This document shows positions 25,235 through 34,924 of a stretch of 64,000 bases of DNA, piece by piece (the stretch's first letter is position 1; every line of letters begins with the position of its first letter). Made by a program: the position numbers and the translations under genes. The DNA is from JAGNLM01 sp964439835 (GTDB lineage Bacteria; Pseudomonadota; Gammaproteobacteria; JAABTG01). The DNA is taken from assembly GCA_964439835.1 (NCBI GenBank), contig CAYTPQ010000001.1:111402-175401 (forward strand), given 5' to 3'. A model generated the notes under the pieces. That model made no database searches and was not told where the DNA came from. It saw only the letters and a program-made list of their open reading frames with translations.

Positions 25235-28200
25235 ATGACCCCACGACACCGCCACGCCCGCCCGCCCCTCGTCCTGCTGCTCGCAGCGCTGGCGGGGCTG
25301 ACCGCAGGCCCCCCGGCCCTCGCCCGTCCCGTCGCCATGACCGACCCGGCCGGCGAGACGGTGGCGCCCCTGCCGGCCGAGGCCATCGGCGCCAACAACC
25401 GGGGCGTGGGGCTGATGGGGCGTTTCGAGTACGGCCCCGCGTGGGAGGTCTTCGCCGGTCTGGTCCAGGCACACCCCGAGTGGCTCCAGGGGCGGGTGAA
25501 CCTGGCCATCGCAACCCTGAACCGCCAGCTCGACGGCGACGAGAAGGCCGCCCTGGCCCTGGTGGACGAGGTCCTGACCCGTGACCCGGCGCACCTGCGG
25601 GCCCACTACGTGGCCGGGCTGCTGCGCCTGTACCTGGCGAGTCCCGCCGAGGCGCTGCCGCACTTCCACAAGGTCGCCGAGGCCGACCCGAACGACGCCT
25701 ACGCCGCCTACTACATGGGCCAGACGCTGGCCCAGCTCGGTCGCCCGGCCGAGGCCCTGCCGGCCTTCCGGCTCGCGATGCGACTCGACCCCTATCTGCG
25801 CAGCGCCTACTACGGCGCCTTCCAGGCCCTGCAGCGGTTGGGGGAGCGGGAGGAGGCGCGGCGCCTCGCGGAGGAGTACCAGCGCCTGGCGGCCAACCCG
25901 CGGGCCCGACTGGCGGAGTTCAAGTACACGCGCATGGGGCCCAAGGCTGAAGCCCTCGCCGTCGATGCCCCTCCCAAACCACCGACAGCCCCCTTGCCCC
26001 TGGGGCCGGTGTTCGCCCCGACGCAGCCCCTCGCCGCCGCCGGCCTGCCGGGCCTCGCCTTCCGCCCGGACCAGCCGGCCGGTGTCACGGCGACCGACCT
26101 GAACGGCGACGGGCGTCTCGACCTCTTCGTCGCCGGCGCCGTGGCCGGCGAGCCCGCCCGCAACCTGGTGCTGATGGCAGCCCCGGACGGGGGCTTCACC
26201 GCGGACCTCGCCCACCCGCTGGCGGCGATCACCGACGTGCGGGCGGCGGCCTGGGGCGACGTGGACAACGACGGCCGGGTGGACGTCTACCTGGCCCGCC
26301 GCGGCCCCAACCAGCTCTGGCGCCAGGACTCCCCCGGGGAGTGGCGGGACGTCACCGCCGAGAGCGGCACCGATGGCGGGGCCCGCGACAGCGCGGACGC
26401 GGCCCTGCTCGACGCCGACCACGACGGCGACCTGGACGTCTTCGTGGTCAACGCCGACGGCGCGAACGAGCTCTTCAGCAACAACGGCAACGGCACCTTC
26501 CGCCCGATCGCCGCCGCCCAGGGGATTGCGGGCCCCGGCCGTGGCGCGCGCACGGTGGTGGCGGTGGATCTGGACCGCGACCGCGACGTGGACCTTATCG
26601 TGCTGAATCGCGAGCCGCCCCACGAGGCGTACCTGAACGACCGGCTCTGGAGCTACCGCCCGGCCCCGGGCTTCGAGGCCTTCTCCGCCACGCCGGCGCT
26701 CACCGCCCTGGCGGCGGACATGGACGCGGACGGCTTCGCAGAGATCTACGCGGTGGACCCCGCGGGCCCGGTGCGGCGCTGGCTGCGGGCGGGCGACGGG
26801 ACCTGGCGCGGGGAGGTCCTGACCCGGCTCGACGACGAGGCCCCCTGGGCCCAACTCGCCGTGCTCGACGCGGACGGGGACGGCCGGCTGGAGCTCCTGC
26901 TGGCCCGCCCGGAGGGCTGGCGGCTCATCGGGGCGAGCGGCAAGGTCCTGGCCGAGACCCTCGTCCCCGAGGAGAGCCCCCTCGCGGGCGCCCTGGTCTG
27001 GCCGGCGGAACCGGCCCGCGGGCCCTCCGTCCTCGCCCTGGGCGGGCCGGTCCCGCTCACCGTGGCGAGCCCCGGGACCGGCCGGTACCCGTTCCTGGCG
27101 CTGACCCTGTCGGGGGCCACCGACCCCGCCAACGCCATGCGCTCGAACGCCTCCGGGATCGGGGCCCGGCTCGCCGTGCGGGTCGACAGCCGGTGGACGG
27201 TGATCCAGGGCCACCGGAGTCACTCCGGGCCGGGCCAGGGCCTGACCCCCGTCACCGTCGGCCTGGGGCCTGAGGGTCGGGCCGATTTCGTCGCCATCGA
27301 GTGGTCCGAAGGGGTGTTCCAGAGTGAGATCGATCTGGGCCCCGGCAGCGTCCACCGGATTGTCGAGACCCAGCGCCAGCTCTCCAGCTGCCCGGTGCTG
27401 TTCGGCTGGGACGGCAAGGGGTACGCCTTCGTCACCGACTTCCTCGGCGTGGGCGGCCTCGGCTACGCGGTCGGGCCGGGGGAGTACGCCGAGCCGCGGC
27501 CCTGGGAGAACCTGCTGCTACCGCCGGGGCTGCTGCAGCCACGCGAGGGCCGCTACGCCTTGAAGCTCACCGAGCCCATGGAGGAGACGGGCTACCTCGA
27601 CCAGATCCGCCTGGTGGCCTACGACCTGCCGCCCGGGTGGGACCTGGTGCTCGACGAGCGCATGGGCACCGGCGGCCCGGTCCCGACCGGCCAGCCGCGG
27701 TACTACCGGCGGGAGCTGCTACCCAGCGAGGCCAGGAACGGCCGCGGCGAGGACGTCACGGCCACGGTCCGCGCCGCCGACGGGGCCGCCGCGCCCCTGG
27801 GGCCGCGGGACCGGCGCTTCGTCGGCCGCCTGGAGACCGAGGAGGTCCTGACTCTGCGCTTTGACCGGCCGCTGAACGGTGGTCCGGGCGCGCCGGTGCT
27901 GGTCGCCGACGGCTGGGTCGAGTACCCCTACTCCCAGACCTCGTTCGCCGCCTGGCAGGCGGGTGCCACGTTCGACCCCCCGACCCTGGAAGCGCGGGGT
28001 GCCGATGGCGCCTGGGTGACCGTGGCCCGGCAGTTCGGGTACCCGGCCGGGATGCCCCGGCGGATGTCGCTGCCGCTGAACGGCCTTCCGGCTGGCACGA
28101 CGCAGCTCCGCCTGCGCGGCAACCTGGAGGTGTACTGGGACCGGTTGGCGGTGGCGTTCGCGGAGGAGCCGCCGGCGGTCCGGCAGCACGCGCTGCCGCT

Positions 28201-28609
28201 GGTCGCGACCCGGCTGGCAACCACCGGCTTCCCGCTGCGCACCGACGGACCGCAGCATCGGCCGGACTACGACTACGCCCGCCGTTCGCCCTTCTGGGAC
28301 GCCCGCTACCTGGAGGGCCTCTACACCCGGCCGGGTCCGGTCGACGAGCTCCTGGCGGAGCACGACGACGCGCTGGTAGTGCTGGGGTCGGGCGAAGAGG
28401 TCCACGCGGAGTTCGCGGCGCCCGCTGAGGCCCCACCCTCGGACTGGACCCGGCGCCTGGTTCTGGAGACCCGCGGCTGGACCAAGGACATGGATCTCTA
28501 CACCAGGGACGGCGAGACGGTGGGTCCACTGCCCTCCAGCGGCCAGGCGGGCGACGGCCGGGAGCGGCTGCACGCCGTCTACAACATTCGCTACCTGGGA
28601 GGCTACTGA
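25235..28609 (+). CDS. TPR + FG-GAP/UnbV exported protein
   Basis: This 1,124-residue protein has a signal peptide (LVLLLAALAGLTAGPPALA) and TPR repeats at about residues 50-225. FG-GAP calcium loops follow, including DLNGDGRLDLFVAG, DVDNDGRVDVYLAR and DADHDGDLDVFVVN. An ASPIC/UnbV domain comes next (SNASGIGARLAVRVDSRWTV). A C-terminal region of about 400 residues begins CPVLFGWDGKGYAFVTDFLGVGGLGY and looks like a beta-sandwich extension seen in some UnbV proteins. It combines in one chain the two domain types carried separately by its upstream neighbours. A bidirectional terminator follows. The function is unproven. Confidence 0.85.
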   Translation: MTPRHRHARPPLVLLLAALAGLTAGPPALARPVAMTDPAGETVAPLPAEAIGANNRGVGLMGRFEYGPAWEVFAGLVQAHPEWLQGRVNLAIATLNRQLDGDEKAALALVDEVLTRDPAHLRAHYVAGLLRLYLASPAEALPHFHKVAEADPNDAYAAYYMGQTLAQLGRPAEALPAFRLAMRLDPYLRSAYYGAFQALQRLGEREEARRLAEEYQRLAANPRARLAEFKYTRMGPKAEALAVDAPPKPPTAPLPLGPVFAPTQPLAAAGLPGLAFRPDQPAGVTATDLNGDGRLDLFVAGAVAGEPARNLVLMAAPDGGFTADLAHPLAAITDVRAAAWGDVDNDGRVDVYLARRGPNQLWRQDSPGEWRDVTAESGTDGGARDSADAALLDADHDGDLDVFVVNADGANELFSNNGNGTFRPIAAAQGIAGPGRGARTVVAVDLDRDRDVDLIVLNREPPHEAYLNDRLWSYRPAPGFEAFSATPALTALAADMDADGFAEIYAVDPAGPVRRWLRAGDGTWRGEVLTRLDDEAPWAQLAVLDADGDGRLELLLARPEGWRLIGASGKVLAETLVPEESPLAGALVWPAEPARGPSVLALGGPVPLTVASPGTGRYPFLALTLSGATDPANAMRSNASGIGARLAVRVDSRWTVIQGHRSHSGPGQGLTPVTVGLGPEGRADFVAIEWSEGVFQSEIDLGPGSVHRIVETQRQLSSCPVLFGWDGKGYAFVTDFLGVGGLGYAVGPGEYAEPRPWENLLLPPGLLQPREGRYALKLTEPMEETGYLDQIRLVAYDLPPGWDLVLDERMGTGGPVPTGQPRYYRRELLPSEARNGRGEDVTATVRAADGAAAPLGPRDRRFVGRLETEEVLTLRFDRPLNGGPGAPVLVADGWVEYPYSQTSFAAWQAGATFDPPTLEARGADGAWVTVARQFGYPAGMPRRMSLPLNGLPAGTTQLRLRGNLEVYWDRLAVAFAEEPPAVRQHALPLVATRLATTGFPLRTDGPQHRPDYDYARRSPFWDARYLEGLYTRPGPVDELLAEHDDALVVLGSGEEVHAEFAAPAEAPPSDWTRRLVLETRGWTKDMDLYTRDGETVGPLPSSGQAGDGRERLHAVYNIRYLGGY

Positions 28610-28702
28610 GCCATTCCAAGGGGCGGTTGCCATCGGCATCGAGCAGGTCCCCCGAAGGGGAAAGAAAGCTGTGCAGCCCGCAAGCAAAGCCGAGGCAACA
28701 AA

Positions 28703-28732
28703 AAAGGGGTGAGGAGACTCACCCCTTTCATT
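28703..28732. terminator. Bidirectional terminator between convergent genes
   Basis: A perfect 11-bp stem (AAAGGGGTGAG, 28703-28713, with 28718-28728) has a GAGA loop, an A-run on the left and a short T-run on the right. It serves the UnbV gene (plus) and the sulfur-globule-like gene (minus). Confidence 0.85.
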
Positions 28733-28733
28733 G

Positions 28734-28758
28734 CCCACCCCCCCGCGCGGGGGGTGGC
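28734..28758. terminator. GC-only hairpin next to the terminator
   Basis: CCACCCCCC pairs with GGGGGGTGG around a short CG-rich loop, 5 bp beyond the bidirectional terminator and just downstream of the minus-strand gene's stop. It probably adds transcript stability or a second stop. Confidence 0.5.
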
Positions 28759-28766
28759 GAACGTAG

Positions 28767-29075
28767 CTACTTCTTCTCGGAGGAAGACGAAGCCGCAGGC
28801 GCTACGACCACCGGCGCCGCATAGTACGGGTAGCCGCCCCAGCCGTAGCCCGGATAACCGCCCCAGCCGTAGCCCGGATAGCCGCCCCAGCCGTAGCCGG
28901 GGTACCCACCCCAGCCGTATGGGTAACCATAGCCGCCATAGTACGGGTAGCCGCCGTACCAGGGGCCACCGCCCCACCAGGGGCCACCGCCCCAGAAGGC
29001 ACTCGCCGAAGTCGCCGCCAGCCCGGTGGCTCCCACCACCAGCGCCGCCGCCAGCACACGAGACATCTTGGTCAT
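28767..29075 (-). CDS. Sulfur-globule-protein-like exported Gly/Tyr/Trp-rich protein
   Basis: This 102-residue protein has a clear signal peptide (MSRVLAAALVVGATGLAATSASA). A low-complexity body of FWGGGPWWGG, GYPYYGGYGYPY and four near-exact GWGGYPGY repeats follows, then a short acidic/basic tail. This matches the composition of sulfur globule proteins (SgpA-C), the structural envelope of periplasmic sulfur globules in purple sulfur bacteria. The ATG at 29075 has a GAGGAGAG Shine-Dalgarno, so the longer frame from 29096 is rejected. A TATAAT promoter with FNR-type sites lies upstream. Alternative: a generic Gly-rich envelope protein. Confidence 0.65.
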   Translation of the reverse strand: MTKMSRVLAAALVVGATGLAATSASAFWGGGPWWGGGPWYGGYPYYGGYGYPYGWGGYPGYGWGGYPGYGWGGYPGYGWGGYPYYAAPVVVAPAASSSSEKK

Positions 29076-29152
29076 GACTGTTCTCTCCTCAAGCACGTGA
29101 TGAACAAGACTCCTGAAATACCAGGTCAGCCCCTTGGTGCCACTGCAAACCT

Positions 29153-29158
29153 ATTATA
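29153..29158 (-). promoter_or_regulatory. -10 box (TATAAT) of the sulfur-globule-like gene
   Basis: A perfect TATAAT on the minus strand predicts a transcription start near 29146. No good -35 is visible, consistent with an activator-dependent promoter using the FNR-type site centred about 40 bp upstream of that start. Confidence 0.55.
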
Positions 29159-29179
29159 TTCAGAGTCCTGAGGAGGGAA

Positions 29180-29193
29180 ATGATCCACATCAA
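29180..29193. promoter_or_regulatory. FNR/Anr-type site, proximal
   Basis: ATGATCCACATCAA matches the FNR consensus TTGAT-N4-ATCAA at 9 of 10 positions. Its centre is about -40.5 from the predicted start, the class II activation position. Confidence 0.55.
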
Positions 29194-29207
29194 CGGCCAC
29201 CAAGAAG

Positions 29208-29221
29208 TTGACGTGGATCAA
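29208..29221. promoter_or_regulatory. FNR/Anr-type site, distal
   Basis: TTGACGTGGATCAA matches TTGAT-N4-ATCAA at 9 of 10 positions and is centred 28 bp from the proximal site. The two sites also form a larger imperfect inverted repeat (29181-29194 with 29207-29220). It ends just before the stop codon of the HMA-like gene. Confidence 0.5.
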
Positions 29222-29222
29222 T

Positions 29223-29456
29223 TTACAACCCGACCAACTCGGCGTGCACACCCGCCGAGCGCACCTGGGCCAGGATGGTCTGGCTCGAGACCCGGTCGGG
29301 GTTGTACTCGACGACCATCAGGTGCGGGCGTTCGTCGTGCGAAACGGCGGCCACCACCCCGTCCAGCGCCCGCAGGCCGTCACCGATCCGTTCCCGAGTG
29401 GCGTGGTCCACCGTCTCGTCGATATGAACCGTCACGTCAACCAGCTTGATGTCCAT
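29223..29456 (-). CDS. Small HMA-like (ferredoxin-fold) protein
   Basis: This 77-residue cytoplasmic protein has an apparent beta-alpha-beta-beta-alpha-beta pattern (IKLVDVTVHIDETVD, IGDGLRALDGVVAAVSH, HLMVVEYNPDRVSSQTILAQVRSAGVHAELVGL). That is the fold of heavy-metal-associated domains, but it lacks the CxxC metal motif. It lies downstream of the ATPase operon on the same strand, separated from it by a repeat element. Possibly a regulatory or metal-sensing protein. The function is unknown. Confidence 0.6.
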   Translation of the reverse strand: MDIKLVDVTVHIDETVDHATRERIGDGLRALDGVVAAVSHDERPHLMVVEYNPDRVSSQTILAQVRSAGVHAELVGL

Positions 29457-29498
29457 CAGCCACCTCCGCCGTGGTTGCTCAGCGCTGCCCGGAATTTG

Positions 29499-29608
29499 AC
29501 CACGAAGGACACCAAGAACACAAAGGGAAAGGATTTGAACGCTAAGACGGTCCCCACGGCGACCCCGTTAATCCAATTGTCCTTCGTGTCCTTCGTGTTC
29601 TTGGTGGT
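29499..29608. repeat. 9-nt-periodic inverted-repeat element, copy B
   Basis: The left arm contains ACCACGAAG, GACACCAAG and AACACAAAG in tandem. The right arm (about 29580-29608) is the inverted equivalent. The 110-bp element lies between the ATPase D-subunit gene and the HMA-like gene. Confidence 0.7.
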
Positions 29609-29618
29609 TAACTCGCAT

Positions 29619-30251
29619 TCAGGCCTGCGCGCGCTGGGCTTCCTGCTCGCGCAGGACCTTGATCTGGAAGAGCGTGTTGCGCTCCTCTTCCTCCAGGGTC
29701 GAGACGATGAAGGCGATGGTGTTGCGGTAGCGCGGGATGACGTTGTACTTGAGCGCGTTCACCCGCTTCTGAGTCTTGCGCTGCTCCTCCAGCAGGCGCC
29801 AGAGGGCGGTCTCCGCCTCGCCCAGCCGGGCCAGCAGCACGGCCATCTCGGCGAAGCGGGCGCGGGTCTCGTCGAGGGTGGCGTCGGTGCCGAGCACCGC
29901 CACCGGCTGCAGCGGCAGGCGCTCGGCGGTGACCGCCGGGTACTGCACGCCCAGGTGGCTGCGCGGCAGGATGTGGACGTCGATCCCGAGCGGCAGGCCG
30001 AGTGCGACCTGGCCAAGCTTCTGCTTGCCCATGCGCATGTGCGTCACGCTGAGCCAGCGGTAGGCCTCGCGCACGGACTGCCGGGTCTGTTTGCGCAGGC
30101 TGCGGTAGTGGCCGAGCCGCTCGTAGACGAGCCGCGTCAGCAGGTCTTTCTTGCGCTCGAGCAGGGTGTGGCCCTGCTCGAGGAAGGCGACCTGCCGCTT
30201 CAGGCGCAGCAGGTTGCTCTTGGTCGGGGGGACTTTGAGTCGCTGTTCCAC
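29619..30251 (-). CDS. V/A-type ATP synthase subunit D
   Basis: This 210-residue coiled-coil protein forms the central rotor shaft. It has the V-type D pattern: PPTKSNLLRLKRQVAFLEQGHTLLERKKDLL at the N-terminus and RRVNALKYNVIPRYRNTIAFIVSTLEEEERNTLFQIKVL near the C-terminus (here KKRVNALKYN). It starts at a GTG 7 bp after the B-subunit gene. It is the last subunit gene of the operon. Standard length for the family. Confidence 0.95.
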   Translation of the reverse strand: MEQRLKVPPTKSNLLRLKRQVAFLEQGHTLLERKKDLLTRLVYERLGHYRSLRKQTRQSVREAYRWLSVTHMRMGKQKLGQVALGLPLGIDVHILPRSHLGVQYPAVTAERLPLQPVAVLGTDATLDETRARFAEMAVLLARLGEAETALWRLLEEQRKTQKRVNALKYNVIPRYRNTIAFIVSTLEEEERNTLFQIKVLREQEAQRAQA

Positions 30252-30258
30252 GACGTGA

Positions 30259-31649
30259 TCAGACCTCGGCCGAGCCGGCTTCCCACTTGTGGTACTTGGC
30301 GATGTCCGCCTCGGTCACGCGGGCGAGCGCGTCAGGCGGCAGGAACGACAGCAGGTCCCACGCCAGGTTGAGGGTCTCCTCGATGCTGCGGTCGTCATCC
30401 TCGCCCTGGCCGACGAAGCGCTTCTCGAAGGCGTCGGCGAACGAGAGATAGCGGCGATCCCGCTCCGAGAGCTCCTCGGCACCGATGATCGAGGCCAGGT
30501 TGCGGGCCTCGAGCGCCCGGGCGTAGGAGGCGTAGAGCTGGCTCGCCACCCGTGGGTGGTCCTCGCGGGTGAAGTCCTTGCCGATGCCGTCCTTCATCAG
30601 CCGCGACAGCGAGGGTGGGACGTTGACCGGCGGGTACACGCCCTGGTTGTGCAGCTCGCGCGACATCACGATCTGGCCTTCCGTGATGTAACCGGTGAGG
30701 TCCGGGATCGGGTGGGTGATGTCGTCCGAGGGCATCGACAGCACGGGCACCATCGTGATCGACCCGTGGCGGTTGCGGATGCGCCCCGCGCGTTCGTAGA
30801 TCTCCGCTAGGTCCGAGTACAGATAGCCGGGGTAGCCCTTGCGCGCCGGGACGTCACCCTTGGCCGTGGCGACCTCGCGCAGGGCCTCTGCGTAGTGGGT
30901 CATGTCGGTGATGACCACCAGCACGTGCCGGTCCTGGTCGAAGGCGAGGTACTCGGCGGCCGTCAACGCCGTGCGCGGGAGGATCAGCCGTTCCATCGGC
31001 GGGTCGTCGGCCAGGTTGATGTACATCGACACGTTGGAGAGCACGCCGCTCGACTCGAACTCCTCTTCGAAGAAGCGCGCGTCGGTGTAGGAGACGCCCA
31101 TCGCCGCGAACACGATGGCGAAGTTCGCCTCCTCGCCGGGCAGCTTGGCCTGGCGCACGATCTGGGCGGCCAGCCGGTTGTGGGGCAGCCCGGAGCCCGA
31201 GAAAATCGGGAGCTTCTGTCCGCGCACCAGCGAGTTCAGCCCGTCGATCGTCGACACCCCGGTCTGGATGAACTCGCGCGGATAGGCGCGCGAGGCGGGG
31301 TTCACCGAAGAGCCGTTCACGTTGCGCTTGAGCGAGGAGACGATCGGCGGACGCCCGTCGCGGGGCTGGCCAACGCCGTTGAAGATCCGGCCCAGGATCG
31401 CCGGTGACAACGGCACCTCGAACGGCTCTTCCAGGAAGCGGACCCAGGTCCGCTCCAGGTCCAGCTCCTCGGTGCCCTCGAAGACCTGCACCAGCGCCAC
31501 GTCGGTCGAGGTCTTGATGACCTGGCCGTTGCGCAGGTTGCCCTTGTGGTCGCGGACCACCACGCGGTCCCCGAGGGCCACGTCGGGGACGCCCCGCATG
31601 AACAGGAGCGCACCCCGGGCGGCGGTGGCCATCCGGTATTCTTTCTCTT

Positions 31650-31653
<4 letters not shown>
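30259..31653 (-). CDS. V/A-type ATP synthase subunit B
   Basis: This 464-residue non-catalytic nucleotide-binding subunit forms the A3B3 head with subunit A. It has the family motifs FNGVGQPRDG, FIQTGVSTIDGLNSLVRGQKLPIFSGSGLPHN (no functional P-loop, as expected) and MTHYAEALREVATAKGDVPARKGYPGYLYSDLA. It overlaps subunit A by 4 bp. The C-terminus WDLLSFLPPDALARVTEADIAKYH is intact. Confidence 0.97.
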
Positions 31654-33423
<1,770 letters not shown>

Positions 33424-33431
<8 letters not shown>

Positions 33432-34074
33432 GGAAGAGCGTCCCCATCTGGCCCGCGGTGGCGAACAGGCGTTCCAGAATCACCCGCTCGAGGTCCGCCT
33501 CGAGTCGCGCCACGCGACCCTCGAAGGTGTTGTCCACGCTGATGCGCCCGTCGACGCTCTCCACCAGCACCCCACCGGAACAGGCGCAGGCCTCCGAGGA
33601 GAGCTCGATGGTCTTGCCGGGGACCGCAACGCGGAACTCCTTGGCCCACCGATCACCGACCCGGCGCTGATCGAAGTCGCTCAGGCGGGCGATCAGCTCG
33701 TCGCGCTCGATCGCCTGGGCCGCCTCGACGAGCAGGGACTTAAGGAGGGCCAACCCGGACTCGTCGTCGGCCTGAAGGGTCTTCAGGCGGCTGTTCACAC
33801 CCTGCATCACCGACTGCACGAGCCCCCAGCGCAGTCGGTCCATGTCGGCCTGCATGCGAATCTCGCTCGACTGCACCAGCCGGCGGTACTCGCGCTCGGC
33901 CCGATTCTTGGCGAGCAGCATCTCCTTCTCCTCCATCAACCGCAGCCGGTCCGCGGAGTCGGTGAGTATGCGCTCGCGCGCACGCTGCGCCTGTCGCAGG
34001 TGCTCGTCGGCGAGTATCTTGGCGCGCTCGAAGATTGCCTGTTCGAGCGACGCGACCTGGTCGTTCGGATTCAT
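33424..34074 (-). CDS. V/A-type ATP synthase subunit E
   Basis: This 216-residue peripheral-stalk protein has a long N-terminal coiled coil (SLEQAIFERAKILADEHLRQAQRARERIL) and a C-terminal globular domain (CSGGVLVESVDGRISVDNTFEGRVARLEADLERVILERLF). It pairs with subunit G/H to link the head to subunit I. It overlaps both neighbours slightly. Confidence 0.88.
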
Positions 34075-34394
34075 GTCGTCCGTTCCTCAAGGGCCGAGGG
34101 CCCGAGCACCCGAGTCACCAACGCCTCCACGGGCGGCCTGTAGCTCTCGGGCGCATCCAGGGGCGGGACCTCGCTCACGATGATGCGCCCGCCCTCCCGC
34201 CGGACCCGGTCGAGGTGGCGACCGCCGCGCGCGACCAGTCCGCTCTCGACGAACACGAGTGCCTGGTCGTGGCCACGCAAGAGGTCGGCGAGCACCCGCT
34301 CCACCTCTTCCGCGGTCGCGTCCTCGTAGGTCTCGGCGCCCAGCAGGGCAAAACCCTGCATGAGCGCGGCGCCACCCATGGCGACGACCCGCAT
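34071..34394 (-). CDS. V/A-type ATP synthase subunit F
   Basis: This 107-residue CheY-like central-stalk subunit includes GFALLGAETYEDATAEEVERVLADLLRGHDQALVFVESGLVA. It overlaps subunit E and subunit K by 3-4 bp. The size matches the family. Confidence 0.85.
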   Translation of the reverse strand: MRVVAMGGAALMQGFALLGAETYEDATAEEVERVLADLLRGHDQALVFVESGLVARGGRHLDRVRREGGRIIVSEVPPLDAPESYRPPVEALVTRVLGPSALEERTT

Positions 34395-34843
34395 CAGATC
34401 CTACCCAGCAGCAGGATGGTGACGACCAGGCCGTAAATCGCGATGCCTTCCGCGAGGCCCAGGTACACCAGCGTGCGGCCGAAGATCTCGGGCTTCTCGG
34501 CGATGACGGCAAGCGACGCCGCACCTACCGGGCCCACCGCGAGGCCGGCGCCAACGGTCGCCAGCGCCGTCGGGATGCCGATGCCGATCAGGGCGAGGCC
34601 GAGGCCGACGGAGATCTCCTTCGCCACCTCAGCGGCAGCAGGCTCGGCGGCCATAACGTCGTGGATGCCGAGGAACAGGATCCCGATGAGTGCGCCGAAA
34701 TACGTGATCAGGTTCAGGCCGACGGTACCCTTGAGCCAGCCGATGGCGGCGGGGCTTCGCGGCATCGGGCGCAGCTCGAAGTAGAAGCCGAGGGCGATGA
34801 CGCCGAGGAGGCTGACGGACATCACGGCAAGCAGCCAGTACAT
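34394..34843 (-). CDS. V/A-type ATP synthase c-ring subunit K
   Basis: This 149-residue membrane subunit has four predicted helices (about 3-22, 40-60, 77-112 and 122-147). Only the C-terminal hairpin is c-like, with the ion-carrying Glu at residue 132 in LGLAEGIAIYG. The N-terminal pair has no carboxylate in its second helix. The residues that usually contribute Na+ ligands next to the Glu (T/Q type) are G and I here, which favours protons (inference). A gap of 81 bp separates it from subunit I. Confidence 0.9.
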   Translation of the reverse strand: MYWLLAVMSVSLLGVIALGFYFELRPMPRSPAAIGWLKGTVGLNLITYFGALIGILFLGIHDVMAAEPAAAEVAKEISVGLGLALIGIGIPTALATVGAGLAVGPVGAASLAVIAEKPEIFGRTLVYLGLAEGIAIYGLVVTILLLGRI

Positions 34844-34924
34844 GGTGTGCTCCTGTTCCGGTGTGGGTGGTTAGGATCGGACGTTGATAAGGTTCTCGCA
34901 GACCGAGGCGCGCGGTGCCTTCGC

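Noticed and set aside
24803..27355. 850-codon minus-strand open frame opposite the UnbV genes
   Set aside because: Val/Gly/His-rich antisense translation of calcium-loop repeats; no start signals.
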